Source: Pseudomonas beijingensis
GTDB taxonomy: Bacteria; Pseudomonadota; Gammaproteobacteria; Pseudomonadales; Pseudomonadaceae
Assembly: GCF_030687295.1 (NCBI RefSeq)
Contig: NZ_CP117425.1
Span: forward strand, 1,492,001 to 1,556,000
Direction: 5' to 3'
Length of the DNA: 64,000 nt
Each line of letters begins with the position of its first letter. Positions within the stretch are counted from its first letter, which is position 1. Of the stretch, positions 25,568 to 41,900 are shown one piece after another. Made by a program: the position numbers and the translations under genes. The notes beneath the pieces were generated by a model. It was not told the origin of the DNA and searched no databases. It was given only the letters and a program-made list of their open reading frames with translations.

Positions 25568-25624
25568 ATCGCAATTTGCGATGCGCCAGATTTGTGGTTA
25601 ACTTCCTCCATAGCAAAATGCGAT
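25568..25624. promoter_or_regulatory. Two operator-like palindromes before higBA
   Basis: Site one is ATCGCAATTTGCGAT (25568-25582), a perfect palindrome further flanked by TGGCGC and GCGCCA (25561-25566 and 25583-25588). Site two is ATAGCAAAATGCGAT (25610-25624), the same pattern with mismatches. Their centres are 42 bases apart, about four helical turns, and site two ends 11 bases before the toxin start. Antitoxins of this family bind such sites to repress their own operon. Confidence 0.7.
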
Positions 25625-25635
25625 AAGGACGTTGC

Positions 25636-25932
25636 ATGCATGTGATCACTGAGAAACGCATTTGGGAGGCCAAGGAGAAATGGCCACATTCAGCGAATGC
25701 GTTGGATCAATGGTATCGGCTGATCAAGCGTAATAGCCCGGCAGATTTCGCAGCGATGAAATCCATATTTCCGGCAACCGATAAGGTCGGTCCGCTGCAT
25801 GTGTTTGACATCGGTGGAAACAAGTTGCGGCTGATTGCGGTGATTCGATACCGAGCGCAGCGTCTGTATATCAAATGCGTGCTTGACCATCGGGAATATG
25901 ACAGAGGCAAGTGGAAGGAGCAAAAGGGATGA
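25636..25932 (+). CDS. higB: HigB-type mRNA interferase toxin
   Basis: A 98-residue toxin of the HigB/RelE superfamily. Recognisable segments are YRLIKRNSPADFAAMKSIFP, FDIGGNKLRLIAVIRY, RLYIKCVLDHREYDRGKW; the basic residues and the His in DHREYD fit the RNA-cleaving family. It would cut mRNA on the ribosome when free of antitoxin. The toxin gene comes first, as in other hig loci, and its stop overlaps the antitoxin start (ATGA). The ATG at 25636 is preceded by AAGGACG. Confidence 0.9.
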   Translation: MHVITEKRIWEAKEKWPHSANALDQWYRLIKRNSPADFAAMKSIFPATDKVGPLHVFDIGGNKLRLIAVIRYRAQRLYIKCVLDHREYDRGKWKEQKG

Positions 25933-26330
25933 GTGCACTGATCGAACAAGTCGCCGCCCATTGGGAGTTTGTGTCGCCCCTGCTGCGTAAGCCCAGGAGC
26001 GAAGAGGATTACGACCGGTTGGCTGCAGCGCTCGATGAATTGTTGGAATTGGTTGGCGAAGAAGAAGCCCATCCGCTGATGAGCCTGGTGGACATCATCG
26101 GTGAATGGATCGAGGCCTGGGACCATCAACACCGGCCGATGCCCAAGGCCACTGGCGTTGAGGCGCTTCGTTATCTGATGCGTGAACACGGTTTGAGCCA
26201 GAGCGATTTGCCGGGCATAGGCACCCAGTCGGTGGTGTCGGAGATATTGAGTGGTAAGCGCCAGCTCAATTTAAGGCAGATCCGCTGGCTGGCGGAGCGC
26301 TTCGGCGTATCGGTTGAAACCTTTATTTGA
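25929..26330 (+). CDS. higA: HigA-type antitoxin with helix-turn-helix
   Basis: A 133-residue antitoxin. The N-terminal half is helical and acidic (EEDYDRLAAALDELLELVGEE). The C-terminal half is an XRE-type helix-turn-helix, LREHG-like followed by LSQSDLPGIGTQSVVSEILSG and LRQIRWLAERFGVS. It would neutralise the toxin and repress the operon at the two upstream palindromes. The ATG at 25929 overlaps the toxin stop; an in-frame start at 25911 is less likely. Confidence 0.9.
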   Translation: MSALIEQVAAHWEFVSPLLRKPRSEEDYDRLAAALDELLELVGEEEAHPLMSLVDIIGEWIEAWDHQHRPMPKATGVEALRYLMREHGLSQSDLPGIGTQSVVSEILSGKRQLNLRQIRWLAERFGVSVETFI

Positions 26331-26342
26331 TGGCTTGGCGCG

Positions 26343-26446
26343 CTGTGGCGAGGGAGCAAGCTCGCGCTCGGCTGCGAAGCAGTCGTCGCTTATGAGGTTC
26401 TGGGGCTGCTGCGCAGCCCAGCGGGAGCAAGCTCCCTTGCCACAGG
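26343..26446. repeat. REP-like inverted pair (GAGGGAGCAAGCTC type)
   Basis: CTGTGGCGAGGGAGCAAGCT faces GGAGCAAGCTCCCTTGCCAC, with GGCTGCGAAGCAG and GCTGCTGCGCAGC hairpins between. It is the same subtype as 34136-34238. Confidence 0.8.
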
Positions 26447-26454
26447 GGGATGTG

Positions 26455-26805
26455 CTATGTCGACTGGCGTGGTTCGACACTGTCCAGTGCGCAGTTCGCC
26501 AGTAAGCCGCTCAGTTCGATCAACTGCTGAATGCCCATGGCAATGTGTCGCCTGGAGCCTTTCAGGTCGAATGCCAGGTCACTGATCATGGCGTTGGCCG
26601 AGGCTAGGTTTTCGCTGAGGTTGGCGAGCAGGGTTTCTGTGTCGACGCCATTGACGACGGTGAACAGTTGGCCTGGATCGGCCTCGGGTTTGCTGGGTTT
26701 TGGGTTGAGGTAGTAGTCGAGGACGCGGTCTGCCGTTTCGTCGAATTCTTTTGAGTTTGGGTTGGCTGGATCGATGTCTGGTGGGTTGGGGGTTGCTTTG
26801 AACAT
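26455..26805 (-). CDS. DUF6124-like small protein
   Basis: A 116-residue protein starting MFKATPNPPDIDP, a start I recall from the Pseudomonas-restricted DUF6124 family. The N-terminal 35 residues are Pro/Asn/Asp-rich, a helical segment with LDYYLNP follows, then FTVVNGVDTETLLANLSENL and an amphipathic C-terminal helix bundle (SANAMISDLAFDL, MGIQQLIELSGLLANCAL). No enzyme motif, signal peptide or membrane helix is present. The ATG at 26805 follows CGGAG; a longer frame reaches 26853 but has no better start. A strongly structured sequence lies just upstream. Function unknown. Confidence 0.75.
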   Translation of the reverse strand: MFKATPNPPDIDPANPNSKEFDETADRVLDYYLNPKPSKPEADPGQLFTVVNGVDTETLLANLSENLASANAMISDLAFDLKGSRRHIAMGIQQLIELSGLLANCALDSVEPRQST

Positions 26806-26858
26806 GGCGAATCTCCGTGATTGGTTGAGCCACCACGACCTATCGCTAAACAAGTAAA

Positions 26859-27040
26859 GGTGGCGGCTGTACGCAGGTTAGCGATCCGGGTCACAGAAAC
26901 CCCGGGTAGACCAGAAGGTCTCCCACGCACAGCCACCATTAAGCGAGTTGCAGACGTAAAGGACTGCAATCGAGACTGGGCATTGTTGCGTCTGTGTTGA
27001 GTCGGATCGCTAAACCCGATCGCTGATTTTCAGCGACGGG
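26859..27040 (-). ncRNA. Structured element upstream of the DUF6124-like gene
   Basis: On the minus strand, moving towards the gene, three folds are visible. First is a hairpin at 27015-27040 with stems CGCTGA/TCAGCG extended by CCCG/CGGG. The second is an outer stem formed by GGTGGCTGT (26929-26937) and ACAGCCGCCACC (26859-26870). Third, inside that stem, are two hairpins, GGGAGACC/GGTCTACCC and CCGGG/CCCGG. The 8-base words TTAGCGAT/ATCGCTAA recur at 26842, 26878 and 27006. This could be a leader RNA, a small RNA or a DNA-level cruciform. Its closeness (54 bases) to the DUF6124-like start suggests control of that gene. The remaining bases up to the REP at 27231 show nothing recognisable. 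Confidence 0.5.
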
Positions 27041-27230
27041 GAAACGATAAAGCCCGACCCCAAGGCGCACAAGCCGGCGGATTCTGGCGTAGTTGTAGGC
27101 AATGGCGCAAGGCGGCGTAGCCTGCTCCTAAATGGTCCTACATCGAAATAAACGCGGTGATTTTTACGGGGAGTGGATTGGCTTGATGTTCAGGCGTTGG
27201 ACTGAGAAGTCTTTGATGAATTGAAGATTG

Positions 27231-27326
27231 CTATCGCGAGCAAGCTCGCTCCCACAGGGGGTGGGTGTTGTCGCAAGTATTGCGATCACACAGTTCCCAA
27301 TGTGGGAGCGAGCTTGCTCGCGATGA
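27231..27326. repeat. REP pair (BIME)
   Basis: Inverted copies of GCGAGCAAGCTCGCTCCCAC and GTGGGAGCGAGCTTGCTCGC lie about 60 bases apart, downstream of selO. Confidence 0.88.
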
Positions 27327-27365
27327 CTTTCTCCCAGACAACCCTGAACCTGTGGCAAGGGAGTG

Positions 27366-32229
<4,864 letters not shown>

Positions 32230-32263
32230 AGAGACCGGTCGAGCAAGTGAGAGTGGGAGCAGT

Positions 32264-34006
<1,743 letters not shown>

Positions 34007-34135
34007 AGGCGTTACTCCGGGAAAACTGAGGGGCGGGCACAGACTGACCATGCAGTCTGCGTGCCAGCGATTCTAACCTGTTGAAATGTGATGCTGTCAA
34101 AAAAGGTTGGGGGACCGGGGTTCTGGGCGCAGCCC

Positions 34136-34238
34136 TTGTGGCGAGGGAGCTTGCTCCCGCTCGGCTGCGAAGCAGTCGTCGCTTTTGAAGTTTTGGGGCC
34201 GCTTCGCAGCCCAGCGGGAGCAAGCTCCCTCGCCACAA
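34136..34238. repeat. REP-like inverted pair (GAGGGAGC type)
   Basis: GTGGCGAGGGAGCTTGCTCC and GGGAGCAAGCTCCCTCGCCA face each other around a GGCTGCGAAGCAG hairpin, closely matching 26343-26446. Confidence 0.85.
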
Positions 34239-34243
34239 CAGCA

Positions 34244-34272
34244 TTGATCGCTCACGGATTGTGAGCGATCAA
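34244..34272 (-). terminator. Hairpin after the chemoreceptor gene
   Basis: Twelve-base arms TTGATCGCTCAC and GTGAGCGATCAA enclose five bases, starting 10 bases after the stop of the chemoreceptor. There is no T-run, so it may work as a Rho-dependent end or RNA-stabilising stem instead of a classical terminator. Confidence 0.5.
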
Positions 34273-34282
34273 GGGTTTGCGG

Positions 34283-35908
34283 TTAAAGGCTGAACCGCCC
34301 AACCATGCTGTTCAAATCCACGGCCAGGCGCGACAGTTCGGCGCTGGCGGCACTGGTCTGGTTGGCGCCGGTGGCCGATTGCACCGACAGGTCGCGGATG
34401 TTCACCAGGTTGCGGTCCACTTCACGGGCCACCTGGGCCTGCTCCTCGGCGGCGCTGGCGATCACCAGGTTGCGTTCGTTGATCTCCACGATGGCGGTGT
34501 TGATCGTGTCCAGGGACATCCCGGCACCGCGGGCGATGTTCAAGGTCGATTCGGCGCGCTCGGTGCTGTTGCGCATCGAGTCCACGGCGTGTTCGGTGCC
34601 GCTCTGGATGCTGCCGATCATGCGTTCGATCTCGCTGGTCGACTGCTGGGTGCGGTGAGCCAGTGCGCGGACTTCGTCGGCTACCACCGCGAAGCCACGC
34701 CCGGCCTCACCGGCACGGGCCGCTTCGATGGCGGCGTTCAGGGCCAGCAGGTTGGTCTGGTCGGCCAGGCCACGGATCACGTCCAGCACTTTGCCGATGT
34801 CGCGGGACTCGTTGGCCAGGTTGCCGATCAGCGTGGCGGTGCTCTGCACGTCGGCACTCATGCGTTCAATGGCGCCGACGGTTTCCTGCACCAGGTCGCG
34901 GCCGTCGCCAGCGGACGTGGTGGCGTGTTTCGAGGCTTCGGAGGTGCTGACCGCATTGCGCGCGACTTCTTCCACGGCGCTGGTCATCTCGTTGACCGCT
35001 GTCGCGGCCTGTTCGATTTCGTTGTTCTGCTGGGTCAGGCCCCGGGCGCTTTCGTCGGTGACGCTGTTGAGCTCTTCGGCGGCGGAGGCCAGTTGCGTGG
35101 CCGAGCCGGAGATCCGCTGCAAGGTGTCGCGCAGTTTTTCCTGCATGGTCGACATCGCCCGCAGCAGGCGGCCGGCTTCGTCGCTGCCATCGACGGTAAT
35201 CGGCCGGGTCAGGTTGCCCTTGGCTATTTCTTCGGCGGCCTCCAGCGCGTTGGCAATCGGCTGGGTGATGCTGTTGGTCAGCAGCCAGGCGAACAGCAGG
35301 GTCAGGCCGGTGGCGATGACCAGTAAGGTGACTACCCAGTTGAAAGCGCTTGAATATTGTTGCGCTGCGCCCTGATTGAGGGCCTCGGCTTGCTGGTTGT
35401 TGATCTCCACCAAGCGGCCGATTGCGGCATTGATGGCATCGGAGTTACTCAGCAGTTCAGTGTTGAGCAGCGTGCGCAGTTCATCGACCTGATTGTTGCG
35501 CGACAGGGTCTTCATGCGCTCTTCGAGCTGACGGTACTGCCCGAGCAGTTGCACATACTGATCGTAGGCGGCTCGTTCGTCCGGTGCGCTGATGAGCTTT
35601 TCGTAGGCGGTCTGGGCCGCGCGGATCTGTTGGCTGCGTTGTTCGAACAGATCGTAGGTTTTCTGCTGGATGTCCGGTTCGCGGTTGACCAGCAAGCGAT
35701 AGGACAATACGCGCAGGCGCAGGGTGAGCTGGGTGAACTCATCCAGGGCCTTGATGCTGGGCACGCTGTTTTGGGCAATGCTTTCGCCGGACCCGCGGAT
35801 TTTGCTCATCTGGCTCAGGGCGAATACCCCAAGGGCCAGCATCAGGGCGCCAATCAAGGCAAACCCCAGGAACGCCCGCGGCGCGATGTTCATATTACGT
35901 AGGGACAT
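34283..35908 (-). CDS. Methyl-accepting chemotaxis protein
   Basis: A 541-residue chemoreceptor. A first membrane helix ([19 protein letters not shown]) is followed by a periplasmic four-helix-bundle sensor of about 160 residues, then a second helix ([20 protein letters not shown]) and a HAMP linker ([16 protein letters not shown]). The long cytoplasmic coiled-coil has the conserved tip ([25 protein letters not shown] and [15 protein letters not shown]). It would pass ligand signals to CheA and CheW. The ligand is unknown. It has its own transcript; the start at 35908 has GAAAG-like bases upstream. Confidence 0.93.
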   Translation of the reverse strand: MSLRNMNIAPRAFLGFALIGALMLALGVFALSQMSKIRGSGESIAQNSVPSIKALDEFTQLTLRLRVLSYRLLVNREPDIQQKTYDLFEQRSQQIRAAQTAYEKLISAPDERAAYDQYVQLLGQYRQLEERMKTLSRNNQVDELRTLLNTELLSNSDAINAAIGRLVEINNQQAEALNQGAAQQYSSAFNWVVTLLVIATGLTLLFAWLLTNSITQPIANALEAAEEIAKGNLTRPITVDGSDEAGRLLRAMSTMQEKLRDTLQRISGSATQLASAAEELNSVTDESARGLTQQNNEIEQAATAVNEMTSAVEEVARNAVSTSEASKHATTSAGDGRDLVQETVGAIERMSADVQSTATLIGNLANESRDIGKVLDVIRGLADQTNLLALNAAIEAARAGEAGRGFAVVADEVRALAHRTQQSTSEIERMIGSIQSGTEHAVDSMRNSTERAESTLNIARGAGMSLDTINTAIVEINERNLVIASAAEEQAQVAREVDRNLVNIRDLSVQSATGANQTSAASAELSRLAVDLNSMVGRFSL

Positions 35909-36166
35909 GGAAAGTACCGAAAGAAGATGCGTCCGTGCGGGCTGAGACTGCTGTTCCCTGACTTATCGGTCATACGCCTGAAGTCTTGAGGCGCTGTGGG
36001 CTTTTGTCGCAGGGCAACGCTTGTCACGCGACGAAGGGTAGGAACCGGATGCTTGAATCGTAGTCTCTACAGCTCGCGAGCCAAGCACCGCCACCTTTGT
36101 AAAGCGTGGCATCGGCGGTGACTTTTCTTTATCGTACGCGCCCCTTGGAAAAGCCTGGAAATCAAT

Positions 36167-36397
36167 ATGTTGGAAACATCCCTCAGCCAACTGGAGCAAC
36201 TGGTCAACGACCTGGTGCAACAGAACCTGCGCCTGACCGGCCTGAACGAAACCCTGAGCGCGGAACTTGCCCGGGCCAAGGATGAAAACGAAAGCCTGCA
36301 ACTGAGCCTGATGGAACAGGAAGAACTGCACGGCGCCACCGCCGCCCGCATCCAGGCCCTGATCGAGCGCGCCAGCGCCGGTCCTGTCAGCGCATGA
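36167..36397 (+). CDS. Short coiled-coil protein upstream of zapA-like gene
   Basis: A 76-residue protein that is almost wholly a heptad-type coiled coil (LETSLSQLEQLVNDLVQQNL, then LNETLSAELARAKDENESLQ). It has no signal peptide, Cys or membrane segment. Pseudomonads often have a small coiled-coil gene (the TIGR02449 kind) in front of zapA; this one fits that pattern in size and place but is not clearly that family. It overlaps the next gene by 4 bases (ATGA), so the two are coupled and may form a complex. Confidence 0.8.
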   Translation: MLETSLSQLEQLVNDLVQQNLRLTGLNETLSAELARAKDENESLQLSLMEQEELHGATAARIQALIERASAGPVSA

Positions 36398-36696
36398 AGC
36401 ACGGCGTCGATGGGGTGACGGTCATCTCGATCCTGGGAGAAGACTATTCAATCAAAGCGCCGGCCGGGCAGGAGCAGGCCCTGTTGGACGCCGCTTCGAT
36501 GCTCAAGGCCGCACTGGCCGACACGAAAAGGAAATACCCGACACTGATCGGTGATCGCCTGCTGGTATTGGCGGCCATGAATCTGTGTTCGCAACAGATT
36601 GAAATGCAGAAGAGCCATCAGGCAGAACTCGACCGTTACCAAGAGCAAGTCAGCGCCACGGTCGAGGTGATTGCCAAGACGATTCAGCAGGCCTGA
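36394..36696 (+). CDS. zapA: ZapA-like cell division protein (possible paralogue)
   Basis: A 100-residue ZapA-family protein with the expected two parts: an N-terminal beta/alpha domain (VTVISILGEDYSIKAP, DAASMLKAAL, LIGDRLLVLAAMNL) and a C-terminal coiled coil (LDRYQEQVSATVEVIAKTIQ). ZapA cross-links FtsZ filaments at the division ring. In other pseudomonads the usual zapA is followed by the 6S RNA gene and ygfA; neither is found here, where REP repeats and an unrelated acyl-CoA dehydrogenase follow. This may therefore be a second, paralogous copy. Confidence 0.82.
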   Translation: MKHGVDGVTVISILGEDYSIKAPAGQEQALLDAASMLKAALADTKRKYPTLIGDRLLVLAAMNLCSQQIEMQKSHQAELDRYQEQVSATVEVIAKTIQQA

Positions 36697-36725
36697 ACCG
36701 TTAGCGAATGCTGACGGTGGGGTTT

Positions 36726-36886
36726 GTGTGGGAGCGAGCTTGCTCGCGATGGCGGTGGATCAGGCAGATCAATTGCAACTGACATACCGCTATCGCGAGC
36801 AAGCTCGCTCCCACAATGGATTGGTGGTGAACGCAAATATTGTGTCCACTTGCCCCCCATGTGGGAGCGAGCTTGCTCGCGATTGG
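36726..36886. repeat. Three REP palindromes
   Basis: A facing pair (36726-36815) is followed by a third copy in the first orientation (36860-36886). They lie between the convergent zapA-like and acyl-CoA dehydrogenase genes. Confidence 0.9.
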
Positions 36887-36912
36887 TTTTCAGCCCCGCT
36901 GCAAGACCCGGC

Positions 36913-38715
36913 TCAGAACCACTCATCCCGCATCCCCGAACACGTATCATCCCGCGCTTCGAGCAGCTCTAGCTCATGGTGACACCCCGGCACTTCCCAG
37001 GTCAGGAAGTAGCGCGCCGCTTGCAGCTTGCCGTTATAGAAGTCGCTGTCCGCGGCATTGCCCTTGGCCAGGCCTTCCTCGGCCCGAATCGCCTGTTCCA
37101 GCCAGCGCCAGCCAATCACCATGTGCCCGAACACCTTCAGGTACAGTGCGGAGTTGGCGAGGCTGCTGTTGACTTTGCCTTGGGCCAGGTCCGTCAGCAG
37201 GCCGAGGGTGACGGTTTGCAGGCGTGCCACCAACGCTTCCAGCGGCTGACGCAACGGCGTCAATGAGGGGTGAGCCTGGGACCGTTCAGTGGTGTCGGCC
37301 ACCAGACGGATCAATTGCTTGAGCCCGGCACCACCGTTCTGCGCCAGCTTGCGCCCCAGCAGGTCCAGGGACTGGATGCCGTGGGTGCCTTCATGGATCG
37401 GGTTGAGGCGGTTGTCGCGGTAATACTGTTCCACCGGGTATTCGCGGGTGTAGCCGTGGCCGCCGAGAATCTGGATCGCCAGCTCGTTGGCTTTCAGGCA
37501 GAACTCCGAGGGCCAGGATTTGACGATGGGGGTCAGCAGGTCCAGCAGTTCATGGGCGCGCCGACGCTCGGCTTCGCTGTCCAGGGTGGTGGTGTCATCG
37601 AACAGCCGGGCCGCGTACAAGCCCAGGTCAAACGAACCCTCGACGTAGGCCTTCTGGGTCAACAGCATGCGGCGCACGTCGGCGTGCTGGATGATCGCCA
37701 CGGGGGCGGTGGTCGGGTCCTTGCTGTCGGGCACTCGGCCCTGTGGGCGTTCGCGAGCGTACTCAAGGGAATACAGGTAGCCGGCGTAACCCAGCATCAC
37801 CGCGCCCATGCCGACGCCGATCCGCGCCTCGTTCATCATCTGGAACATGTAGCTCAGGCCGTGGTGCGGTTTTCCTACGAGGTAACCGACACATTCGCCG
37901 TTGTCGCCGAAGTTCAGCGCGGTCGACGTGGTGCCGCGCCAGCCCATCTTGTGGAACAGCCCGGCCAGCAGCACGTCGTTACGCGGGCCGAGGCTGCCAT
38001 CGTCGTTGACCAGGAACTTGGGCACGATAAACAGCGAAATGCCTTTCACACCCGGTGGGGCGTCCGGCAATTTCGCCAAGACCATGTGCACGATGTTTTC
38101 CGACAACGGGTGATCGCCGCCGGAGATGAAGATCTTGTTGCCCTTGAGTCGATAGGTACCGTCGGAAGCCGGTTCAGCGCGTGTACGAATATCCGACAGT
38201 GAAGAACCTGCATGGGGCTCGGTCAGGGCCATGGTGCCGAAGAAGCGGCCGTCGATCATCGGTTGCAGGAAGCGTTGCTTTTGCTCCTCGCTGCCGAAGC
38301 TTTCGATCAGGTTCGCCGCGCCCATGGTCAGGAACGGGTAAGAGGTCGATGCGGCATTGGCCGACTGGAAGTGTGCGAAGCAAGCCTGGGACAGCAACGT
38401 CGGGAGTTGCATGCCACCCGCCTCGAAGCTGCGCGCGGCGTTGAGAAAGCCCGCCTCGAGGAAGGCATCCACCGCCGGCTTGACCTCGGGAATCAGGATC
38501 GCCTGGCCGTTCTCGTAGCGCGGTTCGTTTTCATCATTCTTGCGGTTATGGGGCGCGAAAAATTTCTCGGCGATACTGCGGGCCGTGCCGAGGGCTGCGT
38601 CGAAGGTTTCGCGATTGTGTTCGGCAAACCGCTCGCGCTGGGTCAGGCCCTCGGCATCGAGGACTTCATACAGCTCGAAAGCCAGATTGCGGGAACTGAG
38701 CAACGTCTCGGACAT
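36913..38715 (-). CDS. Acyl-CoA dehydrogenase
   Basis: A 600-residue flavoprotein of the long acyl-CoA dehydrogenase type. The N-terminal helical domain is followed by the middle-domain block GTMALTEPHAGSSLSDIRTR and FISGGDHPLSENIVHM, then the FAD-binding C-terminal block LAIQILGGHGYTREYPVEQYYRDNRLNPIHEGTHGIQ; the Glu in HEGTHGIQ fits the place of the catalytic base. It would oxidise an acyl-CoA in beta-oxidation with electrons going to ETF. The extra C-terminal 150 residues are usual for this 600-residue subgroup. No other beta-oxidation gene is adjacent. Confidence 0.92.
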   Translation of the reverse strand: MSETLLSSRNLAFELYEVLDAEGLTQRERFAEHNRETFDAALGTARSIAEKFFAPHNRKNDENEPRYENGQAILIPEVKPAVDAFLEAGFLNAARSFEAGGMQLPTLLSQACFAHFQSANAASTSYPFLTMGAANLIESFGSEEQKQRFLQPMIDGRFFGTMALTEPHAGSSLSDIRTRAEPASDGTYRLKGNKIFISGGDHPLSENIVHMVLAKLPDAPPGVKGISLFIVPKFLVNDDGSLGPRNDVLLAGLFHKMGWRGTTSTALNFGDNGECVGYLVGKPHHGLSYMFQMMNEARIGVGMGAVMLGYAGYLYSLEYARERPQGRVPDSKDPTTAPVAIIQHADVRRMLLTQKAYVEGSFDLGLYAARLFDDTTTLDSEAERRRAHELLDLLTPIVKSWPSEFCLKANELAIQILGGHGYTREYPVEQYYRDNRLNPIHEGTHGIQSLDLLGRKLAQNGGAGLKQLIRLVADTTERSQAHPSLTPLRQPLEALVARLQTVTLGLLTDLAQGKVNSSLANSALYLKVFGHMVIGWRWLEQAIRAEEGLAKGNAADSDFYNGKLQAARYFLTWEVPGCHHELELLEARDDTCSGMRDEWF

Positions 38716-38820
38716 GGCGGCCTACCTTTTTTGGAATGGGCCGAGTCTAGGCGTGGGAATGGAGGCTGAACAGGATGATTGATGGCAGTGATGCAGAGGT
38801 TAGGGTGACACTAATCCAAT

Positions 38821-38920
38821 GTGGGAGCGGGCTTTGTGGGAGCAAGGCTTGCCCGCGATGAAAGCGCCGCGGTCTCTTGAGGACCGCAGCGCCTGGATCG
38901 CGAGCAAGCTTTGCTCCCAC
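38821..38920. repeat. Degenerate REP pair
   Basis: GTGGGAGCGGGCTTTGTGGG runs into AGCAAGGCTTGCCCGCGATG and faces ATCGCGAGCAAGCTTTGCTC. The copies are imperfect and partly duplicated. A weak hairpin, ACCAGGC/GCCTGGT at 38947-38973, lies between here and the putA stop. Confidence 0.75.
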
Positions 38921-38982
38921 CAAGCTCGCACACAGGGATTTCTATGACCAGGCACCCCTTGCAGGCGCCTGGTTGCAGCGGT

Positions 38983-41900
38983 TTAGCCGATGGTCATCAG
39001 GCTGGCGTTACCACCCGCCGCGGCGGTGTTGACGCTCAAGGCGCGCTCGATCACCAGGCGCTCCAGTGCAATGTTGGTCTCGCCCTGGGACAAACCGTGG
39101 ACCCCGACGATGGCGCCGGCACGCTTGGCCACCTGCTGGCAAACGCTGCGCAGTTGATCCGAGTCACCGTGGTGCAGGACTGCGTCGTACACCACTTCGT
39201 CCTTGGCCCAGTCGGAAACCCGCTGGATACGTGCCTGAATGTCCTTCGGCAAGCGTGCGAACAACGCTTTGCTGGTGTCGGTTTCCGGCCACACGGCCGA
39301 GCCGCCCACGGCCAGTACGGCCGCCAGTTGCGTCAGCAGGTCGCCTTCCACGTCGGCCAGGCACAGCACGTGCTCGCGCGGCAGGATGGCGTAACTGTTG
39401 CGTTCGCCGGTCGGACCGGTCAACAGACGGGTAATACCGCTTTGCGACTGGGCGGCGAACTGCACGCACAGGGCGCTCAACTCGGCGAGCTTCTGGCTGT
39501 CGGCCCAGGATTGCAGCGCGGCCAGCGGTTTACCCATGGCTTCGCGCAAACGCAGGTCCGGCGCCGCCAGGGCATCGCCACGGACGAAGGATTGCTGGAT
39601 CGCATCGGTAGGGCGTGTCGACAGCAGGCGGTACAGGTACAGCGGACCACCGGCCTTGGGACCGGTGCCCGACAGGCCTTCGCCACCAAACGGTTGTACA
39701 CCGACCACTGCACCGACGATGTTGCGGTTCACGTAGACGTTGCCGGCATGCACGTTGTCGATGACCTTGGCGATGGTCTCGTCGATGCGCGTGTGCACGC
39801 CCAGGGTCAGGCCGTAGCCGGAAGCGTTGATCTGGTTGATCAACTGATCCAGTTCCTTGCGCTTGTAGCGCACCACGTGCAGCACCGGGCCAAAGATCTC
39901 GCGCTGCAGTTCATCGAAGCTTTCCAGCTCGATCAAGGTCGGCATCACGAAGGTGCCGCGCTTGCACTCGTCACTGTCGGCGATCGCCATCTGGTAGACG
40001 GTGCGACCTTTGTCGCGCATGGCCTGGATGTGTTTTTCGATGCCGGCCTTGGCTTCGGCGTCGATCACCGGGCCGATGTCCACCGACAGGCGCTCAGGAT
40101 TGCCGAGGCGCGATTCGGCCATGGCGCCCTTGAGCATTTCGATGACACGGTCCGCGGAATCTTCCTGCAGGCACAGGACCCGCAGGGCCGAGCAACGCTG
40201 GCCGGCACTGTCGAAGGCCGAGGACACTACGTCGATGACCACTGGTTCGGTCAGGGCCGAGGAGTCGACGATCATGGCGTTCTGGCCGCCGGTTTCGGCG
40301 ATCAGCGGGATCGGACGACCCTGGTTGTCCAGGCGTCCGGCGATGTTGCGTTGCAGCAGGCGGGCGACTTCGGTGGAGCCGGTGAACATCACGCCTTTGA
40401 CCCGCTCGTCACCCACCAGGCGGGCGCCGACGGTTTCGCCGCGACCCGGCAGCAGTTGCAGGACGCCTTCCGGAATGCCTGCCTCAAGCATCAAACGCAC
40501 GGCCTGGGCAGCCACCAGTGGCGTCTGCTCGGCGGGCTTGGCCAGAACCGGGTTGCCGGCGGCCAATGCAGCGGCGACCTGGCCGCTGAAAATCGCCAGC
40601 GGGAAGTTCCACGGGCTGATGCAGACCACCGGGCCCAGAGGGCGGTGGGCGTCGTTGGTGAAATCGTTGCGCGCCTGCACCGCGTAGTAACGCAGGAAAT
40701 CCACGGCTTCACGGACTTCGGCAATGGCGTTGGCGAAGGTCTTGCCGGCTTCGCGGGCCAGCAGGCCCATCAGCGGTTGGATCTCGCCTTCCATCAGGTC
40801 AGCGGCACGTTCCAGGATCGCGGCGCGCTCGGCTGGCGGCGTGGCCTGCCAGATCGGTGCGGCGTTGAGGGCGCACTGGATGGCGTTGTCGACGTCGGCG
40901 ACCGTGGCTTCCTGCACATGGCCGACCACATCGCGGTGATCAGACGGGTTCAGCACCGCTGCCGGGGTTTCTTCGCTGGCAGCGCAACCGAGCATCGGCA
41001 CGGCTTTCCAATCGTTATGGGCAGTGGCCAGCAGGGCGCAGGACAGCGACGCCAGACGATGCTCGTTGGCCAGGTCGATGCCGCTGGAGTTGGCGCGGTC
41101 GCTGCCGTACAGGTCACGCGGCAGTGGGATGCGCGGGTGCGGCAGGCCGAAACCGCCTTCCAGGGTTGCCATCTGCTCGATGCTGGCCACTGGATCGGCC
41201 ACCAGCTCCTGGATGGAAATCGACTGGTCGGCGATGCGGTTGACGAACGAGGTGTTCGCGCCGTTTTCCAGCAAGCGGCGTACGAGGTAGGCCAGCAGGG
41301 TTTCGTGGGTGCCGACCGGGGCGTACACACGGCACGGACGGTTCAACTTGCCTTCGGAGACCTTGCCTACAACCTGTTCGTACAGCGGCTCACCCATGCC
41401 GTGCAGGCACTGGAATTCGTACTGGCCCGGGTAATAATTCTGACCGGCGATGTGGTAAATGGCCGACAAGGTATGGGCGTTGTGCGTGGCGAACTGCGGG
41501 TAGATGACTTCCGGCACCGACAACAGTTTGCGCGCGCAAGCGATGTAGGACACGTCGGTGTACACCTTGCGGGTATAGACCGGATAGCCTTCCAGGCCTT
41601 CGACTTGGGCGCGCTTGATCTCGCTGTCCCAGTACGCGCCTTTTACCAAGCGAATCATCAGGCGGTGGCGGCTGCGGCGAGCCAGGTCGATGACGTAGTC
41701 GATCACATACGGGCAGCGCTTCTGGTAGGCCTGGATCACGAAGCCGATGCCGTTCCAGCCGGTCAGTTGCGGCTCGAAGCACAGGCGCTCCAACAGGTCC
41801 AGGGACAGTTCGAGGCGGTCGGCTTCTTCGGCGTCGATGTTCAGGCCGATGTCGTATTGCTTGGCCAGCAAGGTCAGCGACAGCAGGCGCGGGTACAGCT

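Noticed and set aside
36697..36912. 6S RNA gene expected after zapA
   Set aside because: The gap is filled by three REP palindromes; no long 6S-like hairpin with a central bubble was seen.
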